Below, in pieces: positions 55,092-64,000 of a stretch of 64,000 bases of DNA. Made by a program: the position numbers and the translations under genes. Source of the stretch: Marinobacter sp. es.042 (lineage in GTDB: Bacteria; Pseudomonadota; Gammaproteobacteria; Pseudomonadales; Oleiphilaceae). The stretch spans positions 62,001 to 126,000 of the forward strand of contig NZ_LT897781.1 in NCBI RefSeq assembly GCF_900188315.1, written 5' to 3'. Under the pieces are notes generated by a model that was not told the origin of the DNA, did no database searches, and saw only the letters and a program-made list of their open reading frames with translations. Within the stretch, counting starts at the first letter, position 1; each line of letters begins with the position of its first letter.

Positions 55092-56582
55092 ATGAAACGG
55101 CAACTTCGCAATCGTGTTTTCGGGCTGGCTGCCGGTACGGTGGCCTTCGGTGTGATTTCCGCCTGTGGCGGTGCCGGGGGCGGCGGACTGGATGTGGCCG
55201 ATGGAGGTATTCGGGGCACGGGCTCAAGCGTTGGACCCGTTTCGGGGTTTGGGAGTGTGTTTGTTAATGGTGTGGAGTTCAGTACCGATCGCAATGTCGT
55301 TGGTGATGACGGTATCGCTCGGGAAGATCGGCTTGTTGTCGGTATGATCCTGCGGGTTGATGGCGAGTGGGCAACCACTGGCCTCGGTGATGCGGAAAGC
55401 GTTGAGTACGACGATACCCTTCGTGGAATCATGCAAGTCACAACCCCCTGGGATCCCATCAGCAAAACCGCGACGGTTCAGATTCTCGGGCAGACCGTGA
55501 GAATTGACGCCCAGACTGTGGTCAAGGGAACGACCGTTGAGACTCTCAGCAATTCGGGTGGCGAATTTGTGCGAATGTCCGGGTGGCGTCTGCCGAATGG
55601 TGAGTTCCGTGCCAGCTATCTGGGTCTTCGGACACAGAATAACAGCGACGATTTCGGTGATCTGAACGAGGTAGAGCTCGAGGGTGTTATCTCTCAATTC
55701 TCCGGGACGGATTTCCGGATTGGATCGCAGCTAGTGAATTACTCTGGCGCGATACCTGATGGACTGGCTCTCTCTGACCTTGGAAATGGCGTTGCCGTGG
55801 AAGTAGAAGGCTATATTTCTGGTAGCACGCTGATGGCAGAGGAAATCAGGCCAGACGATTTCCGCCGGTACCTTCCCGGCACCGATGAGGACATTGAGTT
55901 CGTAGGGCCCGTCTCGGCTGCGTACAACCAGGCAACCGGCACCTTCACGGTCAATGGCATTACTGTTCGCGTGACCAGTGCAACCGAGTTCGATGGCCTT
56001 TCCGGTCCTGATGGTTTGGTTGAGCGAGCTCTCGTGCAGGTTGAAGGTGACTTCGAGGCCGATGGTTCCGTAACCGCTGATGAAATTGAGTTGCGTGAAG
56101 CAGATTCTGAACTTGAGGGGGGGCCAGCGCAGGAGATTGATCTCACTCTGGGTCAGTTCAGAGTTGGCGGCGTTCTGGTGAAGGTGACACCGCTGACCAT
56201 CATTGCCGGTGATGACGATGATGTCCGGCTTTCGCTCAGCGATCTTGAGTTGCCGCGGCAGCTGGAGGTCGAGGGAATAGAGAGATCAGAAGGCGACGGC
56301 AGGGTTTACCTGGAGGCTCTGAAGATCGAGCGGAATGATGATTCTCCAGCGGGGCAGTTCGAGCTGGTTGGTCGAATCTCGGAAATGGTTAACGATCGAA
56401 TTCGGGTGTTGGGAGTAGATATATACATCGTTCAGGACACTGACTTCGATGGCATTTCGCAAAGTGCGCTCCAAGGCCTTGTTGATGCTAGCGAAAGGCC
56501 ACAAGTAGAGGTTGAGTACGAATTTATAGGAACTCGCTATGTGATCGATGAAATCGAACTCGAAGAAAACGATAACGACTGA
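55092..56582 (+). CDS. DUF5666 lipoprotein, copy B
   Basis: A 496-residue lipoprotein, paralogue of copy A. The lipidated Cys is again residue 25 (VISAC-GG). After a Gly-rich spacer both copies share GPVSGFGSVFVNGVEF / GAVSGFGSVYVNGTRF, then DDGLEREDQL / DDGIAREDRL and YDDTLRG. Four or five DUF5666 units follow (VELEGVIS, IEFVGPVS, SELEGGPA, FELVGRIS). It has far fewer Asp runs than copy A. AGGGAG lies 12 nt before the ATG, so the site is mediocre. No ATGGGA-N6-TCCCAA box precedes it. Base composition near its 3' end looks more AT-rich than the neighbours by eye. Confidence 0.85.
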   Translation: MKRQLRNRVFGLAAGTVAFGVISACGGAGGGGLDVADGGIRGTGSSVGPVSGFGSVFVNGVEFSTDRNVVGDDGIAREDRLVVGMILRVDGEWATTGLGDAESVEYDDTLRGIMQVTTPWDPISKTATVQILGQTVRIDAQTVVKGTTVETLSNSGGEFVRMSGWRLPNGEFRASYLGLRTQNNSDDFGDLNEVELEGVISQFSGTDFRIGSQLVNYSGAIPDGLALSDLGNGVAVEVEGYISGSTLMAEEIRPDDFRRYLPGTDEDIEFVGPVSAAYNQATGTFTVNGITVRVTSATEFDGLSGPDGLVERALVQVEGDFEADGSVTADEIELREADSELEGGPAQEIDLTLGQFRVGGVLVKVTPLTIIAGDDDDVRLSLSDLELPRQLEVEGIERSEGDGRVYLEALKIERNDDSPAGQFELVGRISEMVNDRIRVLGVDIYIVQDTDFDGISQSALQGLVDASERPQVEVEYEFIGTRYVIDEIELEENDND

Positions 56583-56585
56583 CTA

Positions 56586-56628
56586 CAAAACCCGTACATA
56601 AAAGCGCGCTATTCAGGCCCGGGTTTTG
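56586..56628 (+). terminator. Hairpin after DUF5666 copy B
   Basis: CAAAACCCG (56586-56594) pairs perfectly with CGGGTTTTG (56620-56628) over a 25-nt loop, 3 bp after the stop. There is no T-run beyond the stem, so this is a tentative terminator. Confidence 0.4.
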
Positions 56629-56709
56629 CTATACATACGGACACGCCAAGCAGGGACGCTGTTGCCGACTGTGCAGGATGCATGAAGCACACATGCTAGC
56701 GGAGTCCGT

Positions 56710-58650
56710 ATGTCACTCAGTTTTATCCGGCGGCTGATTTCTAGCCGCCTTCTCCGACCGGTTTTTGTTGTTCTGGTCGTTGCCGGTCTGGTTCAGGTCC
56801 TGGTCAGCCAGTGGCTGATTTCCAGCCAGGTAGAGCGCCTGGTAGACACCGCAGGGTCCGCCCTTGAGGCCAGCAGCCAGCAGGTCAGTGCCTCCTTCGG
56901 TGATACCCGTGAGGATGTCCGATCCCGCCTGGAGACCATGCGGCAGAAGACCACCGAGGAACTCTCCGCCGAACTCACCCGCCAGCAGACGGCGCAGCAG
57001 GAACGCGTTGCCGGCAACGTTCGCACCGCTGTCATGGCGGAAGCCCAGGGTCTGGCTGATGTCCTCGCCGCTGTTGCGGCCCCGCTGATCTGGGATCGGG
57101 ATGTCCCGCGCCTCACCGATCTTGTCGAACTGGCCGACGCCCGTGAATCGGTTCTGTTTGCCGTGTATTACGACCAGTACGGTGAACGCCTGACCCGTTA
57201 TGTGGACCGCACCGATGACCGGGTGCGCACCTTAATGGAGCAGGGGGAAGGTCGTGGTGCGGCAAATCGGGTCCTGGATGCGGCAAGTCGCGACCCCAAC
57301 GTGGTCATCATTACTGCCGATATCGCTCCCCAGGGTTCCGCCATTGGTCAGCTGAAGCTGGGACTGTCGCTCGAAGGCATCAATCAGGACCTGGCGGCTC
57401 TGGAGCAGGAATTCAGCGCTACCATCACCGGCAGCATCGACGCGCTGCATGACACCCTCGAATCAGAAACCGAGCAGGTTAACCAGCGCCTTCAGCAGCA
57501 GTTGGCGAGTATGGACGCTGACACTCGCTCCAGAATCCAGAACACTGTGGAGGCGTTGAATACCGAAGCCTCGAGCCTCTCCGCCAATTTGAGCATGTTG
57601 GCAATCGGTTCCGTGGTGGTTCTGATCCTGCTGGTCGCCCTGGTGCTCGGCGGAGGCTTGCTGCCCAGAGTTTTCCGTTTGAGCTCCGCGATATGGGGAA
57701 TTGCCGATGGTGAGGCAGATCTTACCCGCCGGGTATCCATGAAAGGCAAGGATGAGCTCACCGAAATGGCCCAGGGCGTGAACCGGTTCATTGCCCGTAT
57801 CCAGGAGCTGGTTTCCGACGTCAAGGAGTCGGCCGAATCGGCCGCTGGCCAGGCCCAGGCTCAGGGGGATATCAGTCGCAGTGCGGTAGCGGCGGTGAAT
57901 CGTCAGGAGCAGGAGGTGGCAGAGGTGTCCGGCACCATGGACGCCATGTCCCGGAGTATTTCCGAGGTGGCTGAAAACATTCAGGACATCGCAGGCTCGG
58001 TCAGCAACGTCAGTTCCGAGAGTGAGGCCACCGCGGGGATTTCCCGGGAAGTGCGGAACCGGTTGGATCAGGTAGTCCGTAATGTTGAACAGGCGGTGGA
58101 AGCGGTCAATCAGCTGGATCACCAGAGCAAGGAAATCGGATCGGTGCTGTCAGTGATCGGCGCCATCGCAGAGCAGACCAACCTGCTGGCTCTCAACGCC
58201 GCCATCGAGGCCGCTCGCGCCGGAGAATCCGGCCGGGGCTTTGCCGTGGTGGCCGATGAGGTCCGCACTCTGGCGAGCCGGACCCAGGAATCCACCACCG
58301 AAATCCAGTCCATCATTGAACGTCTGCAGCAGGGCAGCCGGCAGGCTGTCAGCGCCATTGGCAAGGTGTCAGGGCAGGTTGCGGAGTCGTCGTCGGAGTT
58401 CCGTCGGGCTGACGAGCATTTCGACCGTATCAACCAGTTGCTCAGCAGCCTTCAGGATCGGGCTATGGCTATTTCATCCGTGGCGGAAGAGCAGGGCCGG
58501 CATGCCAGTGAAGTCAGTGTGAGCGTGAGCGATATTGCAGGCTCCTCCCGCGAGACGGTGGAAGCCATTGAGCGCTCCGACGAGGCCAGCGGCCAGATTG
58601 CCCGGACACTGACCTCGTTGAAGGATAAAGCCTCACAGTTCCAGGTTTAG
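56710..58650 (+). CDS. Methyl-accepting chemotaxis protein
   Basis: A 646-residue membrane chemoreceptor. Transmembrane segments at about 16-38 and 292-316 enclose a periplasmic ligand domain of about 255 residues, largely helical, with a Cache-like stretch ([20 protein letters not shown]). A HAMP domain (about 317-370) and the signalling domain follow, with the hairpin tip [19 protein letters not shown]. No C-terminal CheR-binding pentapeptide. Ligand unknown. Convergent with the next gene; the stops overlap by 4 bp. Confidence 0.95.
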   Translation: MSLSFIRRLISSRLLRPVFVVLVVAGLVQVLVSQWLISSQVERLVDTAGSALEASSQQVSASFGDTREDVRSRLETMRQKTTEELSAELTRQQTAQQERVAGNVRTAVMAEAQGLADVLAAVAAPLIWDRDVPRLTDLVELADARESVLFAVYYDQYGERLTRYVDRTDDRVRTLMEQGEGRGAANRVLDAASRDPNVVIITADIAPQGSAIGQLKLGLSLEGINQDLAALEQEFSATITGSIDALHDTLESETEQVNQRLQQQLASMDADTRSRIQNTVEALNTEASSLSANLSMLAIGSVVVLILLVALVLGGGLLPRVFRLSSAIWGIADGEADLTRRVSMKGKDELTEMAQGVNRFIARIQELVSDVKESAESAAGQAQAQGDISRSAVAAVNRQEQEVAEVSGTMDAMSRSISEVAENIQDIAGSVSNVSSESEATAGISREVRNRLDQVVRNVEQAVEAVNQLDHQSKEIGSVLSVIGAIAEQTNLLALNAAIEAARAGESGRGFAVVADEVRTLASRTQESTTEIQSIIERLQQGSRQAVSAIGKVSGQVAESSSEFRRADEHFDRINQLLSSLQDRAMAISSVAEEQGRHASEVSVSVSDIAGSSRETVEAIERSDEASGQIARTLTSLKDKASQFQV

Positions 58651-59621
58651 GAACCTGTCGATAACAGGCGCTCCCGGGCGTTTCTGTACTCCTCGGTCAG
58701 ACGGCTCACCAGTTCCGGGGCGGTGAGCACGTCGTGGATCTGGCTGACGCCCTGGCCGGCCGACCACACGGTTTTCCAGGCCTTGGCTTCATCATCAATG
58801 GGCTTCAGTTTTTCGCCGTAGTTGATCTCGCCGGCCTGGTTAAGTTTGTCCATGGGGAAGCCGGCCGCTTCCAGGCTTTGGCGCATAAAGCTGGCGGGCA
58901 CACCGGATACCGCCGGGGTATGAATTATGTCGCCTGACACCGCTTCAATGATCATGTTCCGGTAGGCCTCATCGGCCTCGGACTCGAAGGTGTTGATAAA
59001 GCGGGTGCCCAGGTAGGCCAGGTCCGCACCGAGGGCCTGGGCCGCCAGCAGATCCTCACCATGGGACAGCCCCCCGGCCAGCAAAATCGTGCCGTCAAAG
59101 ACTTCCCGGATTTCATGCACCAGAACGAACGGGTTGATCGTGCCCGCATGGCCACCGGCACCCGCTGCCACGGCAATAATGCCGTCCACACCGGCTTCGG
59201 CCGCCTTGCGGGCATGCTTCTGGTTGGTCACGTCATGGAACACCACCCCGCCGTAGCTGTGCACCGCCTCCACCACCTGGCTGGCGGCACCCAGAGAGGT
59301 AATGATAATGGGCACCTTGTGTTTAACACACAGTTCCAGGTCTGCCTGCCAGCGCGGATTGGTCCGGTGCACGATCAGGTTCACGGCGTAGGGCGCCGTT
59401 TTTGCTTCCGGATTGGCGCTTCGGTAAGCGGCCAGCTCTTCGTTCATCTGGATCAGCCATTCCTCAAAGCCCTCGCTGGTGCGTTGGTTCAAAGCCGGGA
59501 AACTGCCAACGATGCCCTGCTTGCAGCAGGCGAGCGCCAGTTCGGGCCCGGAGATCAGAAACATGGGTGCGGCCACCAGGGGCAGTGAGAGAGAGTCTGT
59601 CAGGGAAGCGGGCAATGGCAT
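58647..59621 (-). CDS. Nitronate monooxygenase-type FMN enzyme
   Basis: A 324-residue TIM-barrel flavoprotein of the NMO/2-nitropropane dioxygenase family. It begins [21 protein letters not shown], holds [20 protein letters not shown] and the FMN phosphate-binding [22 protein letters not shown]. Family members oxidise alkyl nitronates or act as enoyl reductases; the substrate here is not known. Length is normal. Confidence 0.88.
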   Translation of the reverse strand: MPLPASLTDSLSLPLVAAPMFLISGPELALACCKQGIVGSFPALNQRTSEGFEEWLIQMNEELAAYRSANPEAKTAPYAVNLIVHRTNPRWQADLELCVKHKVPIIITSLGAASQVVEAVHSYGGVVFHDVTNQKHARKAAEAGVDGIIAVAAGAGGHAGTINPFVLVHEIREVFDGTILLAGGLSHGEDLLAAQALGADLAYLGTRFINTFESEADEAYRNMIIEAVSGDIIHTPAVSGVPASFMRQSLEAAGFPMDKLNQAGEINYGEKLKPIDDEAKAWKTVWSAGQGVSQIHDVLTAPELVSRLTEEYRNARERLLSTGS

Positions 59622-59747
59622 GAGGATTCCTTAATTTTTGTTGGAACTTTTGTAGGATATAAAGGATCTTAGCGTGCCGCGCCCGATCTGAAAACGGTCG
59701 CGAGCTAATTAATTCCGGAAACCAGAAACACAATAAGGAGTCCCTCC

Positions 59748-60479
59748 ATGGGTGAAGCAAAACGTCGCAAGGAAACCGGTGCGCCGCCGCCCCAAAAAGG
59801 AAAATCAAATAAGCTTTTGTATGCGGGTATCGGACTGCTTGCGCTTGCGGCAGTGCTTCTTGGCGTATTTTTCCTGACCGCTCCACCAAAACCCACGTCT
59901 GACGGGCTGCCTGTGGCCGCTCCGAATGCCGAGGACTTCCCCGCCCAGTTGGACCAGTTCGGTGTCTCCGTGGGTCCCGAGGATGCACCGGTCGTGGTGC
60001 GTGAATTTGCTGACTACCAGTGCCCCGCCTGCGGCAACTTTGCCTCTGCCAGCAAGCAGTTGAAGGAAGAGTATGTGGCTGCGGGCAAGGTTCGCTTTGT
60101 CTACTTTGATTTGCCGTTGCAGCAGCATCAGAACGCCATGCCAGCCGCCCAGGCAGCACGCTGTGCCGGAGACCAGGACGCCTACTGGGCCATGCACGAA
60201 CGCCTTTACGATTCCCAGACCGAGTGGAGTGGTTCAAACGATCCGGTTGCCACCTTTACCCGCTACGCCGGTGATCTGGGCCTGGAGGAGCGTCGCTTTC
60301 GCCGTTGTATGACCACGGAATTGCACCGTGAAGCAGTCGAACAGAGCCGCCAGGTGGCCATGCAACTGAGAGTCACCAGTACACCGACGGTTCTGGTGGA
60401 TAACATCCGCCTGACACGTCCCGGCTGGGGGCAACTCTCTGCTGTAGTTGAACGTGAACTGGCCAATGGGGCGGAGTGA
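59748..60479 (+). CDS. DsbA-family membrane-anchored thiol-disulfide protein
   Basis: A 243-residue protein: cytoplasmic Lys/Arg-rich N-terminus (MGEAKRRKETG), one membrane segment (about 24-45), and a periplasmic thioredoxin/DsbA-like domain with active-site CPAC (Cys92, Cys95) and the cis-Pro loop TSTPTVLV. This is the DSBA-like oxidoreductase group related to the BdbD/ScsC forms, which may also isomerise or reduce. The MGEAKRRK start is itself a recurrent N-terminus in proteobacteria. The ribosome site AAGGAG is about 8 nt upstream. Divergent from the nitronate enzyme. Confidence 0.88.
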   Translation: MGEAKRRKETGAPPPQKGKSNKLLYAGIGLLALAAVLLGVFFLTAPPKPTSDGLPVAAPNAEDFPAQLDQFGVSVGPEDAPVVVREFADYQCPACGNFASASKQLKEEYVAAGKVRFVYFDLPLQQHQNAMPAAQAARCAGDQDAYWAMHERLYDSQTEWSGSNDPVATFTRYAGDLGLEERRFRRCMTTELHREAVEQSRQVAMQLRVTSTPTVLVDNIRLTRPGWGQLSAVVERELANGAE

Positions 60480-60614
60480 CCTGTTGAGCCCCGGGTAACC
60501 CCGCACTTGATCGTGAGCCTGAGTTGGTTAAAATTTGCGCCCTCTCAGGCTCCCGCCTCAGATGAACCCCGAAACCATGCTCCGGATTTACGGTCCGGCC
60601 CGCAGGAGAACATG

Positions 60615-61634
60615 ATGAGCAACAACGTTGTTGTCTGCGCACTGTACAAGTTTGCAGTCCTGAGTGATTACAAATCCCTCCGCCAGCCGCTGCTGGATCT
60701 GATGCTTGATAAAGACGTGCATGGCACTTTGCTGCTGGCGCGCGAAGGCATCAACGGCACGATTGCCGGCAGCCGCGAAGGCATTGATGCCGTGAAAGCC
60801 TGGATCGCCAGCGACGAGCGGTTCGACGGCATTGATTACAAAGAGTCCTTTGTGGACATCCAGCCGTTCAAACGCACCAAAGTGAAGCTCAAGAAAGAGA
60901 TCGTCACCATGGGTGTGGACGGTATCGATCCGAAGCGGATTGTTGGCACGTATGTGGATCCAAAAGAGTGGAACGATCTGATTTCCGATCCGGACGTGGT
61001 GCTGGTGGATACCCGCAACCAGTACGAAGTGGAAATCGGCACCTTCAGGAATGCCGTCAATCCGGCCACGGATACCTTCCGGGAGTTCCCGGAATACGTG
61101 AAGCAGAACCTGGATCCTTCGAAGCACAAGAAGGTGGCTATGTTCTGCACAGGCGGTATCCGTTGCGAGAAATCCACCGCCTATCTCAAGGAGCAGGGTT
61201 TCGAAGAGGTTTATCACCTCAAGGGCGGCATCCTGAAATACCTGGAAGAGGTACCGGAAGAGCAGAGCCTGTGGCACGGAGAGTGCTTTGTTTTTGATGA
61301 CCGGGTAACGGTTAACCACCGGCTGGAGCGTGGCGATTACGACCAGTGCCATGCCTGCCGCAGGCCGATTACGGAAGAAGACAAGCAGCGCCCCGAGTAT
61401 GAACAGGGTGTGAGCTGCCATCAGTGCATCGATTCGCTGACCGAAGAGCAGAAAGCCCGGTTTGCCGAGCGTGAACGCCAGATGCGCCTGGCGGAGGAGC
61501 GGGGCGAAGCCCACGTGGGCGGGGAAGCCGCGCGCATCATTGCCGAGCGCAAGGCGCGGAAAAAGGCTGAAAGAGAACGTCAGGCCCGGAAAAGCCTGGA
61601 TGGCGAGAGGGCGAGAAGCACCGACGGGGCCTGA
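60615..61634 (+). CDS. trhO: tRNA uridine(34) hydroxylase, rhodanese-like
   Basis: A 339-residue enzyme that hydroxylates uridine 34 of some tRNAs (first step to 5-methoxyuridine and cmo5U), formerly YceA. The order is an acylphosphatase-like N-terminal domain, a rhodanese domain with the active Cys in [15 protein letters not shown], and a C-terminal Cys-rich region (CHACRRP ... CHQC) that would bind zinc. The basic tail (about 290-339) is lineage specific. AGGAG favours the ATG at 60615 (6 nt) over 60612. An in-frame start at 60507 is not conserved. Confidence 0.95.
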   Translation: MSNNVVVCALYKFAVLSDYKSLRQPLLDLMLDKDVHGTLLLAREGINGTIAGSREGIDAVKAWIASDERFDGIDYKESFVDIQPFKRTKVKLKKEIVTMGVDGIDPKRIVGTYVDPKEWNDLISDPDVVLVDTRNQYEVEIGTFRNAVNPATDTFREFPEYVKQNLDPSKHKKVAMFCTGGIRCEKSTAYLKEQGFEEVYHLKGGILKYLEEVPEEQSLWHGECFVFDDRVTVNHRLERGDYDQCHACRRPITEEDKQRPEYEQGVSCHQCIDSLTEEQKARFAERERQMRLAEERGEAHVGGEAARIIAERKARKKAERERQARKSLDGERARSTDGA

Positions 61635-61655
61635 CCAACCCAGAAAGGAGACTTC

Positions 61656-62387
61656 ATGGATTTACGACAGGCTGTAGCCATTACCGCAGTTGTTATCGCG
61701 CCCTTTGCCAGCGCGCAGGACGCCGATAACTGGAAGGGCGAAACCGAACTGGGTGTGTTGATCACCTCGGGCAATACCGAAGAGACTAACATCAAGGGTC
61801 GCCTGGGGTTGGTCCATGAAGTCGAAACCTGGCGCAACACCGGCGAATTCCGCACCAACTATTCCGAGACCGAAGACGAAACCACTGCCGAGAAATATCA
61901 GGCCGCCCTGGAGACCGACTACAAGTTCGCCGAGAACCAGTACTGGTTTCTCCGTGGCTCCTATGAAGACGATCGCTTCTCCGGCTACGACTTCGAATCA
62001 ACCGTAACCACGGGTTACGGCAACCGGGTCTGGAACTCTGGTGAGCGGTCCTTCCTCGACCTGTCAGCCGGTGTCGGTTATCGGTATAACAAGCTGGATA
62101 TGGTGAATGCCGAAGGCGAGGACACCGAGGAAGAGGCCATCGCCCGCCTTGCTGGCCAGTTTGATTACGCCCTTTCGGAAAATTCCCTGTTCCGCCAGAA
62201 GTTGAGCACGGAAATCGGCCTGGATGAGAACAACACGGTGACCGAATCGGAAACGTCGCTGCAGGCGAACGTGGTGGGGAACCTCTCCATGAAGGCGGCT
62301 TTCCGGGTCAAGCATCTGTCGGATCCGCCCGCAGGATCTGAAGACACCGACACCGAAACGTCACTCTCGCTTTTGTACGGTTTCTAA
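61656..62387 (+). CDS. DUF481-family outer-membrane protein
   Basis: A 243-residue protein with a signal peptide (cut near ASA, residue 20) and a predicted beta-barrel of alternating strands ending in LLYGF, the C-terminal Phe that marks outer-membrane insertion. The start of the mature part, GETELGVLITSGNTEETNIKG, is typical of DUF481 (YdiY-like). Function unknown. AAAGGAG lies 6-7 nt before the ATG; trhO ends 21 bp upstream. The palindromic repeat copy 3 follows 12 bp after the stop. Confidence 0.9.
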   Translation: MDLRQAVAITAVVIAPFASAQDADNWKGETELGVLITSGNTEETNIKGRLGLVHEVETWRNTGEFRTNYSETEDETTAEKYQAALETDYKFAENQYWFLRGSYEDDRFSGYDFESTVTTGYGNRVWNSGERSFLDLSAGVGYRYNKLDMVNAEGEDTEEEAIARLAGQFDYALSENSLFRQKLSTEIGLDENNTVTESETSLQANVVGNLSMKAAFRVKHLSDPPAGSEDTDTETSLSLLYGF

Positions 62388-62399
62388 CTGCGTGAATTC

Positions 62400-62428
62400 G
62401 GGGTCAGATGAAAATTTCATCTGACCCC
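62400..62428. repeat. Palindromic repeat copy 3
   Basis: GGGGTCAGATGAAA-A-TTTCATCTGACCCC, 14-bp perfect arms, in the gap between the convergent DUF481 and DUF523 genes. The arms match copies 1 and 2; only the loop differs. Confidence 0.9.
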
Positions 62429-62438
62429 AACTTTATCT

Positions 62439-63386
62439 TCAGACGTTGTTCCGCAGCCCCAGCTCATCTGGGTAGGGCGTCAAATACTGCTGCGCATGCA
62501 GGTAATCCACCGGCTCCCTTCTCTGGGCCATACGCAGCAGCGTCATGGGAACCACCAGCGGTACCTCGCCACGATGGTAGGCTTCCATCTGCTCCATCAA
62601 CACCTTGCGGTCTTCATCGCCCATGGAATTCCTGAGATAGCCCATCAGATGCTGCATGGCGTTCATGTGTGAACCCCGTCTCACCTTCTTGCTCATGGCC
62701 TCCATGAACTGGTGGATATAGCGTTCAGCAATGTCTTCCAACGGCTCGGACTTCAGGTCTCCAAGCATCGGACCAAGCTGGCGGTAGATCTTTTCGGAGT
62801 GCGCCAGAAGCTGGAACTTGTGGCGGGTATGGAATTCAATCAGCGCCCTGGCCGAGAGCTTGTCTCCGGCCACGTTCTGCATCCAGTCGTCGTAGGCGAA
62901 AACCCTCTCAACGAAATTCTCCCGGATCATGTTGTCATTCAGTCGGCCTTCCTCCTCCACCGGCATCAGCGGATAGGCCTTCAGCAGCGCCTCGGCAAAC
63001 ATGCCCCGGCCATCCCGGCGGGTTACATTGCCATCCTCGTTGTGTACCTTGATCCGCTCCATGCCACAGCTGGGGGACTTGGCCATCAGGATGTAACCAC
63101 GAAGGTCTGCCAGGGTCGGCATCACCTGTTCGATAAAGCCCTGCATGGCGTCGGTGTGGTCCGCAGCGCCCTTGGTCTCGATCAGGCGCAGGCCATCACT
63201 GTATTCGCGCAGGTGGATCGCCGGGCGTGGAACGCCCAGGCCCGCTTCCAGCTCCGGACAGATGGAGCGGAAATCAAAGTGTTTTGAGAGCACCTGGGTG
63301 CAGTAACGGGAATGTTTATGGCCGCCATCATGGCGAACTTCCTTGCCCAGCAGGCAGGTGCTGATTCCGACGGGGATGCCGCTCAC
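62439..63386 (-). CDS. DUF523-DUF1722 protein (YbgA-like)
   Basis: A 315-residue cytoplasmic protein. The N-terminal DUF523 half begins GISTCLLGKEVRHDGGHKH and holds conserved Cys residues (ICPELEAG, SPSCGMERI) that could bind a metal or Fe-S cluster. The C-terminal DUF1722 half (about 190-310) is the YbgA part. Recent work links DUF523 to tRNA thiolation-type chemistry, but I would not assign it here. YbgA often neighbours phrB photolyase; here the photolyase is 60 kb away. Confidence 0.87.
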   Translation of the reverse strand: MSGIPVGISTCLLGKEVRHDGGHKHSRYCTQVLSKHFDFRSICPELEAGLGVPRPAIHLREYSDGLRLIETKGAADHTDAMQGFIEQVMPTLADLRGYILMAKSPSCGMERIKVHNEDGNVTRRDGRGMFAEALLKAYPLMPVEEEGRLNDNMIRENFVERVFAYDDWMQNVAGDKLSARALIEFHTRHKFQLLAHSEKIYRQLGPMLGDLKSEPLEDIAERYIHQFMEAMSKKVRRGSHMNAMQHLMGYLRNSMGDEDRKVLMEQMEAYHRGEVPLVVPMTLLRMAQRREPVDYLHAQQYLTPYPDELGLRNNV

Positions 63387-63489
63387 GTTAGTCTCCGATA
63401 ATTAACCAGGTCTTATAGCTAAAACTGTCTTTGTAATACGTGAATTCAGTCTAGCCCGATCAGGCCGCTGCGGAAAACTGTAACCCCAC

Positions 63490-64000
63490 CTATTCAGGAT
63501 GGATTATCGAGCCTTTTCGTTTCTTCGCGGCCATGGCGAGTGTGGTGGCGTAAATGGTGCGAACGTCATGGGCGAACTGCTCTACGGAGTAGTCACTGGC
63601 AAATTCCAGAGCCTGTTCGGAGAGTTTTTCGCGCAGCTCGTCGTCTTCCAACAGTTTTTTGACCTGCGCCCGCCACTGGTCCTGTTTTTCCGGCGTCTTG
63701 AAGCCGTTGAATCCGTGTCGGACCACGTCTTCAATGCCACTGGAGCGAACCGCTACGACCGGCAAACCGGCAGCCATCGCCTCCAGAATCACCATGCCCT
63801 GGGTTTCGGAGATGGAGGCGAACAGGAAGGCATCCCCCAGTCGGTACCAGATGGCCATTTCGTCCGGCGGCACGGCACCAACAAGGGTGAAGTGTTGTTG
63901 AAGTCCCAGGTCTTCGATCTTCTTCTGCAAGCGATCCTTCTGGTGGCCATCGCCGATCATCAGGAACCGGAAGGGCACATCGGTTTCCCGCCGCAGGGCA
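63490..64000 (-). CDS. Glycosyltransferase family 4/GT-B, C-terminal part
   Basis: The gene runs off the right edge (open frame to 64000, no start seen); about 170 residues of the C-terminus are visible. FLMIGDGHQKDRLQ opens the second Rossmann half, and ETQGMVILEAMAAGLPVVAVRSSG holds the E-x7-E-type nucleotide-sugar site. The basic tail KKRKGSI ends it. Acceptor unknown; diacylglycerol or lipopolysaccharide glycosyltransferases are the nearest forms. Confidence 0.85.
   Translation of the reverse strand, partial: ALRRETDVPFRFLMIGDGHQKDRLQKKIEDLGLQQHFTLVGAVPPDEMAIWYRLGDAFLFASISETQGMVILEAMAAGLPVVAVRSSGIEDVVRHGFNGFKTPEKQDQWRAQVKKLLEDDELREKLSEQALEFASDYSVEQFAHDVRTIYATTLAMAAKKRKGSIIHPE

Noticed and set aside
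59464..60237. A 257-codon minus-strand open frame spanning the nitronate enzyme and DsbA-like genes
   Set aside because: It overlaps two well-supported genes and has no recognisable family.
1..64000. CRISPR arrays, tRNA or rRNA genes, insertion sequences, prophage
   Set aside because: I saw no regular spaced repeats, cloverleaf sequences, transposase or integrase, or phage structural genes.

Overview
The window comes from a gammaproteobacterium that is almost certainly a Marinobacter. The strongest clue is a wax-ester synthase (WS/DGAT) at 9.6-11.0 kb whose sequence closely follows, from memory, the WS2 enzyme of Marinobacter hydrocarbonoclasticus. The DesB/DesC/DesT desaturase locus, a FadL/TodX-type outer-membrane channel, the PrkA-YeaH-SpoVR stress cluster and the Pseudomonas-like order metK / tkt-epd-pgk-fba all agree with that. 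The region is chromosomal and mostly core. I see no rRNA, tRNA, CRISPR array, insertion sequence, integrase or prophage gene.

Layout. 0-6.5 kb: the 3' part of a tandem HAD hydrolase, an Fe-S-type photolyase, hemN with an FNR/Anr-type promoter, moaA, a DUF454 membrane protein and nsrR. 6.5-13.3 kb: a lipid and transport block with desB-desC, the divergent regulator desT, wax synthase WS2, then a BASS symporter directly followed by lrgA-lrgB. 13.3-21.8 kb: a TonB-dependent receptor, a TrpB2-type enzyme, a PhoD-like phosphatase, and two divergent PepSY proteins, one of them in an operon with an OmpR-type regulator and a PhoQ-type kinase. 21.8-30 kb: spoVR, yeaH, prkA, a 0.39 kb gap with a large hairpin, tpm, a D-2-hydroxyacid dehydrogenase and a FadL family porin. 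30-39 kb: YihY, HDOD and DUF445 proteins, rsmE, bioA behind a BirA-like operator, a lone PAAR protein and a polar amino-acid ABC transporter. 39-44 kb: the SAM-cycle operon metK-ahcY-metF next to an ArsR-methyltransferase regulator (SahR-like), with one matching palindrome upstream of each unit. 44-51 kb: tkt-epd-pgk-fba and cbpA-cbpM. 51-58.7 kb: an accessory block with a periplasmic binding protein, a 58-residue DUF6435 protein, and a duplicated DUF5666 lipoprotein / DUF6502 cassette, then a chemoreceptor. 58.6-64 kb: a nitronate monooxygenase-type enzyme, a DsbA-like thiol protein, trhO, DUF481, a DUF523-DUF1722 protein and the C-terminal part of a glycosyltransferase.

The least understood part is 52.1-56.6 kb. 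Two DUF5666 lipoproteins flank an intact DUF6502 gene and a frameshifted, truncated second DUF6502 copy, which points to an ancient tandem duplication of a two-gene module. A palindrome, ATGGGA-N6-TCCCAA, occurs twice in tandem upstream of the first lipoprotein gene and once hard against the start codon of the intact DUF6502 gene. I read this as a self-contained envelope lipoprotein module with its own regulator; that reading is an inference. Other features worth a look are the SahR-like operators, a palindromic repeat family (GGGGTCAGATGAA...TTCATCTGACCCC, three copies), the BASS-LrgAB operon, and a perfect 20-bp palindrome upstream of the wax synthase.
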